A stretch of DNA of 39,843 bases from Clostridium sp. HBUAS56010 (GCF_007115105.1 NZ_SULJ01000015.1:1-39843); one strand, 5' to 3'; positions 19,615 to 29,820 are shown, numbered from the stretch's first letter. A program made the numbers and translations. Notes: generated by a model from the sequence alone, not told the origin.

Positions 19615-19833
19615 GAAATGGACTACAGTTTCTTAATGTGAAAATAAGAGGTTATAAATCAGAAAAATTTAAAAGATTATTGCAAGGTGAAGAGAGCAAA
19701 TTAGATTTATTTTTCAGAGCGGATAATAGGATATATATTTATGATTTAAGTAGTTTCAGAGCAATATCATACAAGAATATAATTTAGATCTATGATATAC
19801 TGATTGTGATTTTGAGAAAGGAGCAGATAGATT

Positions 19834-20700
19834 GTGAAGGAAGTAAGAATTGTGAAATATGATATTGAGTTGAAGATGGAAGCTTATCTTTTTCAAGGAA
19901 TCATGCAGAAATTTCCGAAACATTTTCATGAATATTTTGTAATTGGCTTTATTGAGAAGGGAAAGCGGTTTCTATCTTGTAAAAATAGGGAATATATAAT
20001 AGAACCAGGAGATTTACTTTTGTTCAATCCTCGTGATCCCCATTGGTGTGAACAGATTGATGGTAAAGTACTGGATTACCGCTGTATTAATATTCAGCCG
20101 GAGATTATGGGCAAAGCGGTTTATGAAATAGCTGGAAAAGCTGCTCTTCCTTATTTTACGACTCAGGTGGTTTTCCATAGTGAATTAGTGACTGTGCTCC
20201 ACGAGCTGCATCAGATAATTATGGAAGAAGAAAAGGATTTTAAAAAAGAAGAGATGTTCTTTTTCCTTTTGGAACAATTGTTACAAGAATATACGAAACG
20301 AGAGCTGTCAGAAGAAATTATGGAACAAAGCGTGGAAATAAAGACAATTTGTGAATATTTGGAGACTCATTACATGGAAAGCATTACGCTCCAAGATTTA
20401 TGTGGGCTGACAGGGAGAAGTAAATACTACCTTCTTCGTTCTTTTACAAAGCAAAAGGGAATTTCTCCTTATAATTATCTGGAAACAGTCAGAATTGACA
20501 AGGCAAAAAAGTTATTGGAAAAGGGGAGTTATCCAGTTGATGTGGCATTACAGACTGGGTTTTCTGATCAAAGTCATTTTTCTAACTTTTTTAAAAAATA
20601 TATTGGCTTAACACCAATGCAATACAGAAGTATATTTATAAGTACGGACAAACGGGCTCTACATAGGAAGGAATTATGGACAGAAAAAGAACGGTTATAG
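19834..20700 (+). CDS. AraC family transcriptional regulator
   Basis: This 288-residue regulator starts at GTG 19834, with AAAGGAG 10 bp upstream. Residues about 10-110 form a cupin-type effector domain (FPKHFHEYFVIGFIEKG, YIIEPGDLLLFNPRDPHW). The C-terminal pair of helix-turn-helix motifs spans about 180-280 (SITLQDLCGLTGRSKYYLLR, then VDVALQTGFSDQSHFSNFFK and the ending YIGLTPMQYRS). Its last 25 bp overlap the EamA exporter gene, so it most likely controls that transporter. The ligand is probably a small amino acid-like or sugar-like compound handled by the exporter; nothing in the sequence names it. A partial copy of this gene survives at 23523. Confidence 0.92.
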   Translation: MKEVRIVKYDIELKMEAYLFQGIMQKFPKHFHEYFVIGFIEKGKRFLSCKNREYIIEPGDLLLFNPRDPHWCEQIDGKVLDYRCINIQPEIMGKAVYEIAGKAALPYFTTQVVFHSELVTVLHELHQIIMEEEKDFKKEEMFFFLLEQLLQEYTKRELSEEIMEQSVEIKTICEYLETHYMESITLQDLCGLTGRSKYYLLRSFTKQKGISPYNYLETVRIDKAKKLLEKGSYPVDVALQTGFSDQSHFSNFFKKYIGLTPMQYRSIFISTDKRALHRKELWTEKERL

Positions 20701-21575
20701 GACATTCATTTGCATTTATTACAGTTATTATTTGGGGGACAACTTTTATATCCACAAAGATTCTTTTAAATGCTTTATCACCAATAGAAATATTGTTTTT
20801 TCGATTTACAATTGGTTTTGTTATACTGATTTTTGCTTTCCCTCACAGGTTAAAAATCAAAGAGAAAAAGAGGGAGTTATATTTTGTGGCAGCGGGAATT
20901 TGTGGAGTTAGTTTATATTATTTATTTGAGAATATTGCTTTGACCTATACACTTGCTTCAAATGTAGGAGTTATTATATCTATTGCACCATTTTTTACTG
21001 CAATTTTTGCACACTGTTTTTTAGATGGAGAAAAATTAAAACTTCAATTCTTTATAGGATTTGTAGTTGCAGTTGGCGGAATATTTCTCATAACTTTTAA
21101 TGGAAGCAGTAATTTGCAATTAAATCCGTTTGGTGACTTATTAGCTATTTTAGCTGCCGTGTTATGGGCAGCTTATTCTGTGTTAACAAAGAAAATCAGC
21201 AGTTTTCATTATAATACGATTCAAACTACACGCAGAATTTTCTTTTATGGCTTGGTGTTTATGATACCTGCTTTGTATTTGTTAGGATTTAAAATTAATG
21301 ATACCCACTGGCTGGAGCCAGTTTATCTGCTTAACATTTTATTTCTTGGATTAGGGGCATCTGCTTTATGTTTTGTAACGTGGAATTCTTCCGTTAAAAT
21401 ATTAGGTGCAGTGAAGACAAGTGTTTATATCTATATTGTTCCTGTAATAACGGTTATTACCTCTGTGATTGTACTCCGTGAGCCAGTTACGATTACTGCA
21501 ATATTTGGGATGATTCTGACTTTAACCGGGTTATTTATTTCAGAGTTTAAAAGAAAGAATCCAAATAAAGATTAG
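20676..21575 (+). CDS. EamA/DMT family transporter
   Basis: This 299-residue inner-membrane protein has ten predicted helices in two EamA repeats. The first begins SFAFITVIIWGTTFISTKIL and the second GDLLAILAAVLWAAYSVLTK near 160. The family (drug/metabolite transporters such as RhaT, YdcZ or threonine/homoserine exporters) moves small metabolites, usually outward, by proton coupling. It starts inside the 3' end of the AraC gene, with AAGGA upstream of ATG 20676, so the two are coupled, and it ends about 40 bp before a strong hairpin. The substrate is unknown. Confidence 0.9.
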   Translation: MDRKRTVIGHSFAFITVIIWGTTFISTKILLNALSPIEILFFRFTIGFVILIFAFPHRLKIKEKKRELYFVAAGICGVSLYYLFENIALTYTLASNVGVIISIAPFFTAIFAHCFLDGEKLKLQFFIGFVVAVGGIFLITFNGSSNLQLNPFGDLLAILAAVLWAAYSVLTKKISSFHYNTIQTTRRIFFYGLVFMIPALYLLGFKINDTHWLEPVYLLNILFLGLGASALCFVTWNSSVKILGAVKTSVYIYIVPVITVITSVIVLREPVTITAIFGMILTLTGLFISEFKRKNPNKD

Positions 21576-21616
21576 AAAATTATTTTATGAATTGATTTGA
21601 TAAATAAAGTAATGTT

Positions 21617-21656
21617 AAAGCCCATATAATCCCCCTTAAGGGAGTATAAGGGCTTT
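21617..21656. terminator. Bidirectional hairpin between eamA and collagen gene 2
   Basis: AAAGCCCATATA and TCCC pair with GGGA and TATAAGGGCTTT. It serves the EamA gene on the plus strand and possibly collagen-like gene 2 on the minus strand. The hairpin and its left flank (ATTGATTTGATA at 21591) recur next to collagen-like gene 3 at 25149-25214. Confidence 0.8.
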
Positions 21657-21767
21657 ATAAAATGGTATTTTTATTTTTTCTATACATTTAGATTACATTA
21701 TATCATTTTAACGGAAGTATTATTTATGATGTATTCATTTTATTGATAAGACAAGAAACAAATTTAT

Positions 21768-23425
<1,658 letters not shown>

Positions 23426-23522
23426 AACCATACAGAAACGTACTATAGTTTCTTAATCTAAAACCGGGAGAGAATAAATCTGAAAGATATAGAAAATTAT
23501 TGTAAGCCGAAATGACTAAATT

Positions 23523-23561
23523 ACAGATAGGTGGTAAAGCACTGGATTACCTCTGCATTAA
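23523..23561 (+). pseudogene. araC gene fragment upstream of collagen gene 2
   Basis: This 39-bp stretch matches 20051-20089 inside the intact AraC gene at about 34 positions, including TGGTAAAG and ACTGGATTACC. The sequence between it and the collagen gene 2 start is also related to the flank of collagen gene 1. The 5' part of the araC copy and most of the gap have been deleted. Confidence 0.75.
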
Positions 23562-23577
23562 GAGATAGTTGATGTAC

Positions 23578-23606
23578 AATAAGACCACTATTTAAGCGGT
23601 CTTATT
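23578..23606 (-). terminator. Hairpin terminator after the VOC gene
   Basis: AATAAGACC pairs perfectly with GGTCTTATT, 30 bp past the stop of the minus-strand VOC gene. Confidence 0.7.
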
Positions 23607-23635
23607 ATTGGAGTTCAGATGACAGATCCCTAAAA

Positions 23636-24028
23636 TTATTCCTTAATAAAAGACGAAATTTTAATTAAATTTCCATCCGGGTCAGCAACATAACTTGTCC
23701 GTTGCCCCCACGGTTCATCTGTGGGTGGAAATATTGGTGTTGCACCAGCTTTTACGACTTTTGAATATTCAGCATCAACTTCCATAAAATTTGCAACATC
23801 GAAAGCTAACTCCACCGTACCATTTAAACCATTTGGGTAGGTATAGATTCTTGATGTCATGTCCTCAAAATTTTTTCTGCTGAACATGATTAACCGGGCG
23901 TTGTCAGAATATAATTCCGCATTTGCCTCCCCTGCCCATTCTGTTTTCATACCCATTACATCTCGATAAAAAGAAACCATTGTTTCCATATCCTTAACAA
24001 ATAGACCAACTGCATTTAATTTGAGCAT
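23636..24028 (-). CDS. VOC family (glyoxalase/dioxygenase-like) protein
   Basis: This 130-residue protein is one vicinal-oxygen-chelate module with two beta-alpha-beta-beta-beta halves: LNAVGLFVKDMETMVSFYRDVMGM at the N-terminus and TSYVADPDGNLIKISSF at the C-terminus. The second-half metal ligand Glu expected in typical glyoxalases (D-P-x-G-N-x-x-E) is replaced by Lys or Ile here, so a binding or resistance role is as likely as metal-dependent catalysis. AAGGAGG precedes the ATG. It lies 60 bp downstream of the WYL regulator on the same strand but carries its own -10 box and a copy of the regulator's operator-like motif. Confidence 0.85.
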   Translation of the reverse strand: MLKLNAVGLFVKDMETMVSFYRDVMGMKTEWAGEANAELYSDNARLIMFSRKNFEDMTSRIYTYPNGLNGTVELAFDVANFMEVDAEYSKVVKAGATPIFPPTDEPWGQRTSYVADPDGNLIKISSFIKE

Positions 24029-24052
24029 TTTTTCGTTCCTCCTTCTTAATAC

Positions 24053-24090
24053 AATATACCATCACCAACCGGACAACAGTATGTCCTGTT
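24053..24090 (-). promoter_or_regulatory. Operator-like motif and promoter of the VOC gene
   Basis: Minus-strand AACAGGACATACTGTTGTC (24072-24090) is followed 13 bp later by the candidate -10 box TATATT (24053-24058). The motif matches the one upstream of the WYL regulator (AACARGACATACnnnTGTC) in sequence and in distance to the -10 box. It overlaps the stop codon of the regulator gene. Confidence 0.65.
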
Positions 24091-24997
24091 ATTGATATAG
24101 GCTTAACATATTTTTTGCTTTATTTTTGATTGCCTCCCTTAATTCAACTGGCGCTATTACTGTAATGCAATCGCCAAAACTCATAATCCACTGCAGCAAA
24201 TATTCTGGATTGGAAAAAGACCGCTTAAACAATAGCTTGTGGGATTCGGAAATTGTGAAGCATTCCGGTCCATATTCCTCTATCAATCGGTATTTTGCTT
24301 TTGGTTCAAACAGAGCCGTTAATCTGATTTCTTCTGAATAAAAATACGGTTCAAAATCCATTTTTTTCTCTGAAATATCCCGTGGAACATAGGTCATTTT
24401 GGTGTTATCCAATTTCCACAGGCGATTTAATTTGAAAAGCCGGTATTCTAATTTTGTAAGGCAGTAGCCATACACATACCATGCCCCCCATTTGAAAGCA
24501 ATCAGATATGGTTCTATTGTGCGTTTGCTTTCACCTTTATTGGAATAATAAAGAAAAGACACTTGTTTCCGATTAAGAATTGCCTGCTTGATTGTTTCTA
24601 TTTTGTCCGGAAGACTATCTTGATACCATGAAGCCAAATCAATTAAAATCATATCATGTTCGGCAAAAACAGCACCTTTTCCGTTAGAGAATTTTTCCAT
24701 AAGGGTTTGCCCGTATGCGGTTTTTGAAACGCTGTCTATACTCTTAATTCCAGTGAATACTGCTTGTAATTCCTCTTTTGTAAGAATGGTTTTATCAAGT
24801 TTATAACCTTCTGCAACAGTCAGTCCTCCGCCATATCCCTGCATGGAAACAATAGGGATACCAGCTTGGCATATGCTGTCAATATCACGCTGAATCGTCC
24901 TGCATGAAACCTCGAATCGGTCTGCTAACTCTGGAATTGTTACCTTATCTTTCTGTAAGAGAATTGTTACAATTACAATTAAACGGTCAATTTTCAT
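24089..24997 (-). CDS. YafY-type HTH/WYL-domain regulator
   Basis: This 302-residue regulator has an N-terminal HTH_11 winged helix (IPELADRFEVSCRTIQRDID at about 19-38, wing SMQGYGGGLTV) and a WYL domain from about 140 (SFLYYSNKGESKRTIEPYLI, KWGAWYVYGYCLTKLEYRLF), followed by a WCX C-terminal extension. WYL proteins bind nucleotide-like or other small ligands, including single-stranded DNA in phage-defence regulators, but the plain YafY layout next to a VOC gene suggests a metabolite- or toxin-responsive switch. A palindromic site lies at its own -35 region, so autoregulation is likely. Confidence 0.9.
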   Translation of the reverse strand: MKIDRLIVIVTILLQKDKVTIPELADRFEVSCRTIQRDIDSICQAGIPIVSMQGYGGGLTVAEGYKLDKTILTKEELQAVFTGIKSIDSVSKTAYGQTLMEKFSNGKGAVFAEHDMILIDLASWYQDSLPDKIETIKQAILNRKQVSFLYYSNKGESKRTIEPYLIAFKWGAWYVYGYCLTKLEYRLFKLNRLWKLDNTKMTYVPRDISEKKMDFEPYFYSEEIRLTALFEPKAKYRLIEEYGPECFTISESHKLLFKRSFSNPEYLLQWIMSFGDCITVIAPVELREAIKNKAKNMLSLYQ

Positions 24998-25014
24998 ATT
25001 TGCACCTCTGTGCC

Positions 25015-25053
25015 ATTATATCACAGGAATACGACATGTGTATGTCTTGTTCC
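25015..25053 (-). promoter_or_regulatory. Promoter and operator of the WYL regulator gene
   Basis: The -10 box TATAAT (25015-25020) is preceded, 12 bp upstream, by AACAAGACATACACATGTC (25033-25051), itself inside a larger dyad with AGGAA/TTCCT arms (25025-25053). There is no good -35 hexamer, as expected for a promoter with a regulator bound there. Confidence 0.65.
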
Positions 25054-25173
25054 TGTTTTTTACAATTTACACTTGATAGGATTCTTATTCTAATCGCATT
25101 ATTTGTTTAGGAAATTAAATAAAATAATAGTGAAAAGATATATTGTAAATTGATTTGATATAGAAAGTAATAT

Positions 25174-25214
25174 AAAAGCCCATACAATCCGCTTAAAGGG
25201 TAGTATGGGCTTTT
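25174..25214. terminator. Duplicated hairpin downstream of collagen gene 3
   Basis: AAAAGCCCATAC pairs with GTATGGGCTTTT (12 bp) around a partly paired loop. Sequence and left flank (ATTGATTTGATA at 25149) match the hairpin at 21617-21656. Confidence 0.7.
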
Positions 25215-25358
25215 AAGGAACAGGTTTATTTAGGGCGTGTCTGAAAACTCATTGATCCAATCTGATATTTCCTATTGGACGAATTAAAAGTAATAGGAAA
25301 TATAAATAATATTTTTCAGTTATCAATTCATCGCAATAATAAATTGATAAAGACCAGA
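25215..25358. other. Gap downstream of collagen-like gene 3
   Basis: This holds GGGCGTGTCTGAAAACTC near 25233, which resembles the terminal inverted repeats of some insertion sequences, and a perfect 12-bp inverted repeat ATATTTCCTATT/AATAGGAAATAT (25265-25303) that could terminate collagen-like gene 3. No coding frame is present. Confidence 0.4.
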
Positions 25359-26426
25359 TTAATTATTGCGTACAAATGGGGTAAAAGGCGCTACCCATAA
25401 TATACTCATATCAAGTGATGTTGATGTATTATAGGTGTTGCTAGTTGTATCAAATGGATTGACTGAAAACATATAAACGGGATCGAATCCCAAATTCAAA
25501 ATGCGGAATACTGCAGTACCGTCGGTATGCAAACGACCAATTCCGGTAATATGCACAGTTGGAAATTCTTCCTCACTGGTAGTGAAGTATGATTGGAACC
25601 CATTTAATCCAATAAGTGTAGTTCCTTCCCCGTCTTGTTGTATGCCTAAACTCAGCATACGGTTAGGAATAGGCTCTGTTTGCCATCCTACATTTATATT
25701 CAAAATAACCTGATATACTCCTGGTATTGTCATAGAAAAGCTTTCGCTATCGCTTACAATAAATGGAACAGATTCATATTCCAGAATTTGAGCAGGGATG
25801 GTTCCTCCAGATGCAATAACCAAAGGTTCTGATGGTTCAACACTGGAATGAATAATTGCAAATGGCAATTGCTGCGGTCCTGTAGGTCCGGTGGGACCCG
25901 TATCGCCGGTAGGACCAATATCCCCGGTGGGGCCGGTATAGCCGGTGGGACCAGTATCTCCAGTGGGACCAATATCTCCCGCCGGACCAGTGGGTCCTGT
26001 ATCGCCAGTCGGTCCATCAACTACATCATCTTCCATCACTACAAGAGTAGCCTTTACAGGAACGTAAGAGGAATAAAAGACTACATGTGTACTTGCATTC
26101 ACGAGAGACAGTGTTGCAGGAGCCGTGGCTATATCAATAATTCCGACTCCAACAACCTGGCCGGTTCTTGTGGGTGAGTTTCCTTCCAGAAAATCACCTT
26201 CTGAGGAAGACAGAGCAAATACTGCCCCATTGGTAGAAAAAGATGACTGGCTGGCAACCCACCAATCAATGTAAAAACGTCCAGGTTCATTAAATGTAAT
26301 TTCCCCAGTCAGAGCGTCATAGCTGATATTTCCGGCAGAATATATGGTAGTATCGAAAAGCACATTAGAATCAACTAAAACAGAACCATTAGAGATGCGT
26401 TCTATTTGAAGTGCAATATTACTCAT
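25359..26426 (-). CDS. Collagen-like exosporium-type protein 3 (355 aa)
   Basis: The N-terminal 138 residues are a diverged copy of the domain in proteins 1 and 2 ([31 protein letters not shown]). The collagen part is short, about 16 Gly-X-Y triplets with one GPAGDIGPT variant. The long C-terminal part (about 165 residues) is a beta-rich domain unlike those of the other two ([33 protein letters not shown]) and larger than usual. There is no signal peptide or sorting motif. GGAG lies upstream of the ATG and the conserved promoter-like element is present. A stalk this short would place its C-terminal head close to the spore surface, beneath the longer fibres of proteins 1 and 2; this is inference. 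Confidence 0.85.
   Translation of the reverse strand: MSNIALQIERISNGSVLVDSNVLFDTTIYSAGNISYDALTGEITFNEPGRFYIDWWVASQSSFSTNGAVFALSSSEGDFLEGNSPTRTGQVVGVGIIDIATAPATLSLVNASTHVVFYSSYVPVKATLVVMEDDVVDGPTGDTGPTGPAGDIGPTGDTGPTGYTGPTGDIGPTGDTGPTGPTGPQQLPFAIIHSSVEPSEPLVIASGGTIPAQILEYESVPFIVSDSESFSMTIPGVYQVILNINVGWQTEPIPNRMLSLGIQQDGEGTTLIGLNGFQSYFTTSEEEFPTVHITGIGRLHTDGTAVFRILNLGFDPVYMFSVNPFDTTSNTYNTSTSLDMSILWVAPFTPFVRNN
25873..26015 (-). repeat. Short collagen-coding repeat of gene 3
   Basis: About 16 Gly-X-Y codon triplets in 18-bp style units ([18 protein letters not shown]). It is the shortest of the three arrays. Confidence 0.85.
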
Positions 26427-26486
26427 AGAATAAAATGTCTCCTTTTCATTGAATTAAAAAAATAAAGTAAGCCTTTATAAAGGAAA

Positions 26487-26506
26487 CCTCATTATATTAA
26501 TATGCA
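26487..26506 (-). promoter_or_regulatory. Conserved upstream element of collagen-like gene 3
   Basis: Minus-strand CTGCATATTAATATAATGAGG keeps the CTGCATA core and spacing of the other two elements. A GAAACG/CGTTTC dyad (26508-26524) lies just upstream of it. Confidence 0.4.
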
Positions 26507-26524
26507 GGAAACGGATTTCGTTTC

Positions 26525-26720
26525 GTTGGTTTTAAATCAAGGGGAATTTGGCAAAGGATTAAAGGCTTTATGTGTTTTCGTAATTGTTGTCCATGAATTG
26601 CCTGTATAAGTTCTTTTTGGTGGAGAACAGCACCTCTACCGGTAATAAATATATGGAAACTGTCATAACAGAGCTGATCAGAATTGCATTGAAAGATTCA
26701 TGAAGCGTATGAAAAAACAA
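26525..26720. other. Gap upstream of collagen-like gene 3
   Basis: I find no gene here. The longest plus-strand fragment reads METVITELIRIALKDS before a stop and has no ribosome site. It may be eroded sequence. Confidence 0.35.
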
Positions 26721-26766
26721 AAAATACGCCGGGAAACTAAAAGCTCAGTCACCATGGCGTATCTTT
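26721..26766 (-). terminator. Terminator of the agrC-like operon
   Basis: AATACGCC and GGCGTAT pair across a 25-bp loop. On the minus strand the stem is followed by a T-rich run, 44 bp past the histidine kinase stop. Confidence 0.65.
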
Positions 26767-26809
26767 ACATTTAACAAGAATGGGAAATAAAATTAAGCTT
26801 TATAATCCG

Positions 26810-28150
26810 TTATTTGTCAGATTCCAAATCTTTGGCTGTATGAGGAATATGAACACGGACAAGAAATACTTTCTTTGTTTTATCTGCATCAATGATTAAA
26901 AAACCACCGGCAGACTCAATAATTTTTTTTACGATGGCAAGACCAAGACCATGATTGTCTGTATCGTCTTTTGTTGTTGCAGGAAGTTCGTTTTTAACGG
27001 TAAGCTGTCCGTCAAAAGAATTTTTAAATTGCAGAGTTGTCCAGCCATCTTTGTTGCTGCCTGTAATTTTAATAAAACGATCCTGCTCGTCTGTTTTCAG
27101 ACATGCCTCTACCGCATTGTTTGATAAATTTGAAAAAACACGGACGGCATCAATCAACGGTAAGGAGGGTTTTCCCGGAATAGCAGAAGTGCAGGTGAAA
27201 CGAATCTTGTTCTCTTCACATATGTTGGCCAGATCCTGAAGCATGGCGTCTAAAATAACGTGATTGGAATATTTTTTATGAACCTGCATTTTTTCATACA
27301 TATCCGTATACATTCCATCCATAAAACGATAAGCTTCTTCATTTTTTCCGTTGCGTATTAAGGTTTTTAACGTTGTCAGCATGGATCTGTAATCGTGACG
27401 GAAGCTGCGAAAACTTTCCGTATATCTCTCATAAGATTTATAATGTCTTAACTGCAGCCGGTATTGTTTTTCCAGCATTTTGTTGGTCCACTCATATTCC
27501 AGACATTCCGTAGCACGTACCGAGTAAAAGGTGAAAAATATCAGCATGCCAATGGTAAATAAACAGGCACCCAGAAACACAGAATTAAACCATAATGTAT
27601 GGGGGCTTAAATAACGCCCTTCGCTGATAATCGTTAAAAGAATAAGAGCCGTAAGTTCAAAAAAAATCATCATTTGCAGTTGTCTCTGATTCTGAAGAAG
27701 AACTTTCATCTTCTGATCCGGCAGAAGGGTTTTTCTTATCACATGAAAGAACAGCAGGGTAGTGGGGAACGCAATGAGGGAAATGGCATGGTAGGTATTA
27801 CCCGTATGCAGAAAAAAGAAAGAGTTATCTGCCAGCGTCATGGCTCCAATGGTTGTAAATGTACCCCGGAAGGAATAAACGCTAAGAGTACTTGTAATTC
27901 CTCCATAAAATGCCTGGATCCATGTGACATTAACACTGAATTTCAGCGTTATGGCAGCAAGAAGCAGTACGGCAGGAAGGACAATCCAGCTTCCTCTTGC
28001 TCTGCCGAGAAACAAATAAGTAAAGATAAACAGCAGCAGGGCAAAGGTGACAAAAACATGCCGGTTTTTCCGGGCAGTTAATAATTCTCTGTAATAATAG
28101 ATAAAGATGTAATAATAAACAGCGGTTACCATTATTATGGCATAAGTCAT
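26810..28150 (-). CDS. AgrC-like sensor histidine kinase
   Basis: I start this at the ATG at 28150, which follows GGAGG by 6 bp; this gives 446 residues. The N-terminal half has about six membrane segments (5-210), as in peptide-sensing AgrC/HPK10 kinases. The kinase part shows the phospho-acceptor His252 in SFRSFRHDYRSML, the N box FSNLSNNAVEACL near 340, a GHKL ATPase domain (GATPase_5 type) and the G box NHGLGLAIVKKIIESAGG. It lies 14 bp after its LytTR partner. No agrB protease gene or agrD peptide gene is found within the window, so the signal is either a peptide made elsewhere or a different stimulus. Confidence 0.9.
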   Translation of the reverse strand: MTYAIIMVTAVYYYIFIYYYRELLTARKNRHVFVTFALLLFIFTYLFLGRARGSWIVLPAVLLLAAITLKFSVNVTWIQAFYGGITSTLSVYSFRGTFTTIGAMTLADNSFFFLHTGNTYHAISLIAFPTTLLFFHVIRKTLLPDQKMKVLLQNQRQLQMMIFFELTALILLTIISEGRYLSPHTLWFNSVFLGACLFTIGMLIFFTFYSVRATECLEYEWTNKMLEKQYRLQLRHYKSYERYTESFRSFRHDYRSMLTTLKTLIRNGKNEEAYRFMDGMYTDMYEKMQVHKKYSNHVILDAMLQDLANICEENKIRFTCTSAIPGKPSLPLIDAVRVFSNLSNNAVEACLKTDEQDRFIKITGSNKDGWTTLQFKNSFDGQLTVKNELPATTKDDTDNHGLGLAIVKKIIESAGGFLIIDADKTKKVFLVRVHIPHTAKDLESDK

Positions 28151-28164
28151 ATGTTTCCTCCTTA

Positions 28165-28917
28165 TCAATCTCCATTGTCATGAAAATAATGAATGTGGGA
28201 ATGTGAAATATAATCGGAGAAAATCTGCTTTAATTCATTATGATAGGTAATCCCTATAGGAACAGAGACCCCGGTTTTAAGTATAAGTTTCTGACGCTCA
28301 AACTTATAGATGTAGGAAAGCTGGACCATATAAGAGCGGTGAACCCTGACAAAGCCTTTTCCTGAAAACTGTTTTTCCAATTGCTCCATGCTGGAATAAA
28401 ATTTTGCAATCTGACCGGAGCCATAGTGGACGGTTACGATTCGTTTCCAGATCTCAAAGTGTGAGATCTGACGTATGGGAACTACATATGTTTCCATATC
28501 AAATTTACAGACAAATACCTCATCTTTTTGCTGAGAGGCAAGATGAACTGCCCGCAGAAAAATCTTTTCAAATCTGTCTGCAGTAGTTTCATCTTTTAAA
28601 ATATATTGTACGGCATTTACTTCAAAGGCTTCATAGACATAATCCTCACAGCTTGTCAGAAAAATGATCTGGGCATTGCAATTATTTTCTCTCAGCTTTT
28701 TTGCAGTTTCCATGCCGTCGGTTTTCTCCATCAGAATATCCAGATAGATGATGTCCATCTCCTGCGGCTGTTCCATGAGATGAAATAACAGGGCCTCTCC
28801 GCTGTAAAAACAGGATAATTCAATCTCTAAATGATTCACCTTGGCACAATGGGAAATGAGCTTTGAATATGTTTCAACCGTTTTGGGAGAATCATCACAG
28901 ATTGCGATTTTTAACAT
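28165..28917 (-). CDS. LytTR-family response regulator
   Basis: Starting at the ATG at 28917, this has 250 residues. A receiver domain (MLKIAICDDS with the acidic pair Asp8/Asp9, phospho-acceptor Asp60 in IIYLDILMEKTDG, then FLTSCEDYVYEAF) is followed by a LytTR DNA-binding domain (about 140-240, with FEIWKRIVTVHY and GKGFVRVHRSYMVQLSYI). It is of the AgrA/VirR/ComE type, which bind imperfect 9-bp direct repeats near promoters. It is the first gene of the operon with the AgrC-like kinase and has its own promoter (28981-29009). The AAGG site is 12 bp from this ATG, slightly long; a TTG at 28929 is the alternative start. Confidence 0.92.
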   Translation of the reverse strand: MLKIAICDDSPKTVETYSKLISHCAKVNHLEIELSCFYSGEALLFHLMEQPQEMDIIYLDILMEKTDGMETAKKLRENNCNAQIIFLTSCEDYVYEAFEVNAVQYILKDETTADRFEKIFLRAVHLASQQKDEVFVCKFDMETYVVPIRQISHFEIWKRIVTVHYGSGQIAKFYSSMEQLEKQFSGKGFVRVHRSYMVQLSYIYKFERQKLILKTGVSVPIGITYHNELKQIFSDYISHSHIHYFHDNGD

Positions 28918-28948
28918 AGCAGTGACCAACCTTCTAAAATGAAATCAA

Positions 28949-28968
28949 AGAACAGGAAAAAATGTTCT
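28949..28968. promoter_or_regulatory. Inverted repeat in the leader of the two-component operon
   Basis: AGAACA and TGTTCT flank an 8-bp spacer between the promoter and the response regulator start. It could be an autoregulatory operator or a leader hairpin. Confidence 0.4.
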
Positions 28969-28980
28969 CTGGTAATATTA

Positions 28981-29009
28981 ATTATACATTAGAATGCTCC
29001 GCGTTTCAA
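28981..29009 (-). promoter_or_regulatory. Promoter of the AgrC/LytTR operon
   Basis: On the minus strand TTGAAA (29004-29009) and TATAAT (28981-28986) are separated by 17 bp, 63 bp upstream of the response regulator start. Confidence 0.75.
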
Positions 29010-29031
29010 TAAAAGCAGCTTTCCAATCTGT

Positions 29032-29820
29032 TTATTCTTCACTGGAAGTTTTATGCAGAGGCAGAAAAAGTTCGATATAAAATACCGGCTCATTGGAAGT
29101 TTCCTGCTGGAAGGTGCAGCCGGGCAGGTAACCGGTGTAAGCATTTCCTGCAAGATCGTAGTCATTGCTTTTTGCCCACTCAACGGCAGCCTGTATTGCT
29201 GCAGGATCAGGAAATGGCTGCTTTGAGGAAATGATGGTATAAATACATTGATTGTGCTGCAGTACCGGAAAGTCTTTTACCTCATCCTGAAAATTCATTA
29301 TGGCGGCAGTATGACCGGCAATTACCGGAAATTCATTGATTTTTTCAGGAGGATCCTGTTGTATCTTAAATTCCTGGCAGATATAGCACAGATCAGAAAT
29401 CTCTTTTTCCTGAATAAAGTTTTTATCTGATATGATATAATGCCGGCGCAGGGGCCGGATATCGTACTGGTTTAAGCAAAGTTCCACATTTTTTGAAAGC
29501 TGCCTTAGATGATTTAAATGGATTAAAGACTGCTGGTGTTTTAAAATCTCATCCTTTTCTTCCTTTATTTTTTCCAGAAGCATGGAGCGGTAATCAGGAA
29601 GGGAACTGTGGTAGAGGATTCGTTCAATATCTTCCAGACTGAAATTAAGTCTTCGGTAAAAAAGAATATTTGAAAGCTTATGTATGTCGTTATATGTATA
29701 GGTTCTGTATCCATTCTTTTCTTTTGCGGGTTTTATAATCCCCTTTTTTTCATAAAAGCGGAGTGCATCACGGCTTATGCCCAAGCGGTCTGAAACTTCA
29801 CCAATGCTATAATTTTTCAT
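29032..29820 (-). CDS. MerR-family regulator with GyrI-like domain
   Basis: This 262-residue regulator starts with a MerR winged helix (YSIGEVSDRLGISRDALRFY, then RTYTYNDIHKLSNILFYRRL), followed by a long antiparallel coiled-coil helix (about 75-115). The C-terminal half (about 120-255) resembles the GyrI-like/AraC effector-binding domain found in BmrR-type multidrug regulators (EWAKSNDYDLAGNAYTGYLP, PVFYIELFLPL). Such proteins activate transporter or stress genes on binding hydrophobic or cationic drugs. The target gene is not obvious: its neighbours are the two-component system and asnB. GGAG precedes the ATG, and TATAAT at 29854-29859 on the minus strand marks its promoter. Confidence 0.88.
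   Translation of the reverse strand: MKNYSIGEVSDRLGISRDALRFYEKKGIIKPAKEKNGYRTYTYNDIHKLSNILFYRRLNFSLEDIERILYHSSLPDYRSMLLEKIKEEKDEILKHQQSLIHLNHLRQLSKNVELCLNQYDIRPLRRHYIISDKNFIQEKEISDLCYICQEFKIQQDPPEKINEFPVIAGHTAAIMNFQDEVKDFPVLQHNQCIYTIISSKQPFPDPAAIQAAVEWAKSNDYDLAGNAYTGYLPGCTFQQETSNEPVFYIELFLPLHKTSSEE

Noticed and set aside
26525-26720. agrD-like peptide gene near the AgrC-like kinase
   Set aside because: The short frames here lack the amphipathic leader, the Cys-containing ring and the acidic tail expected of AgrD.
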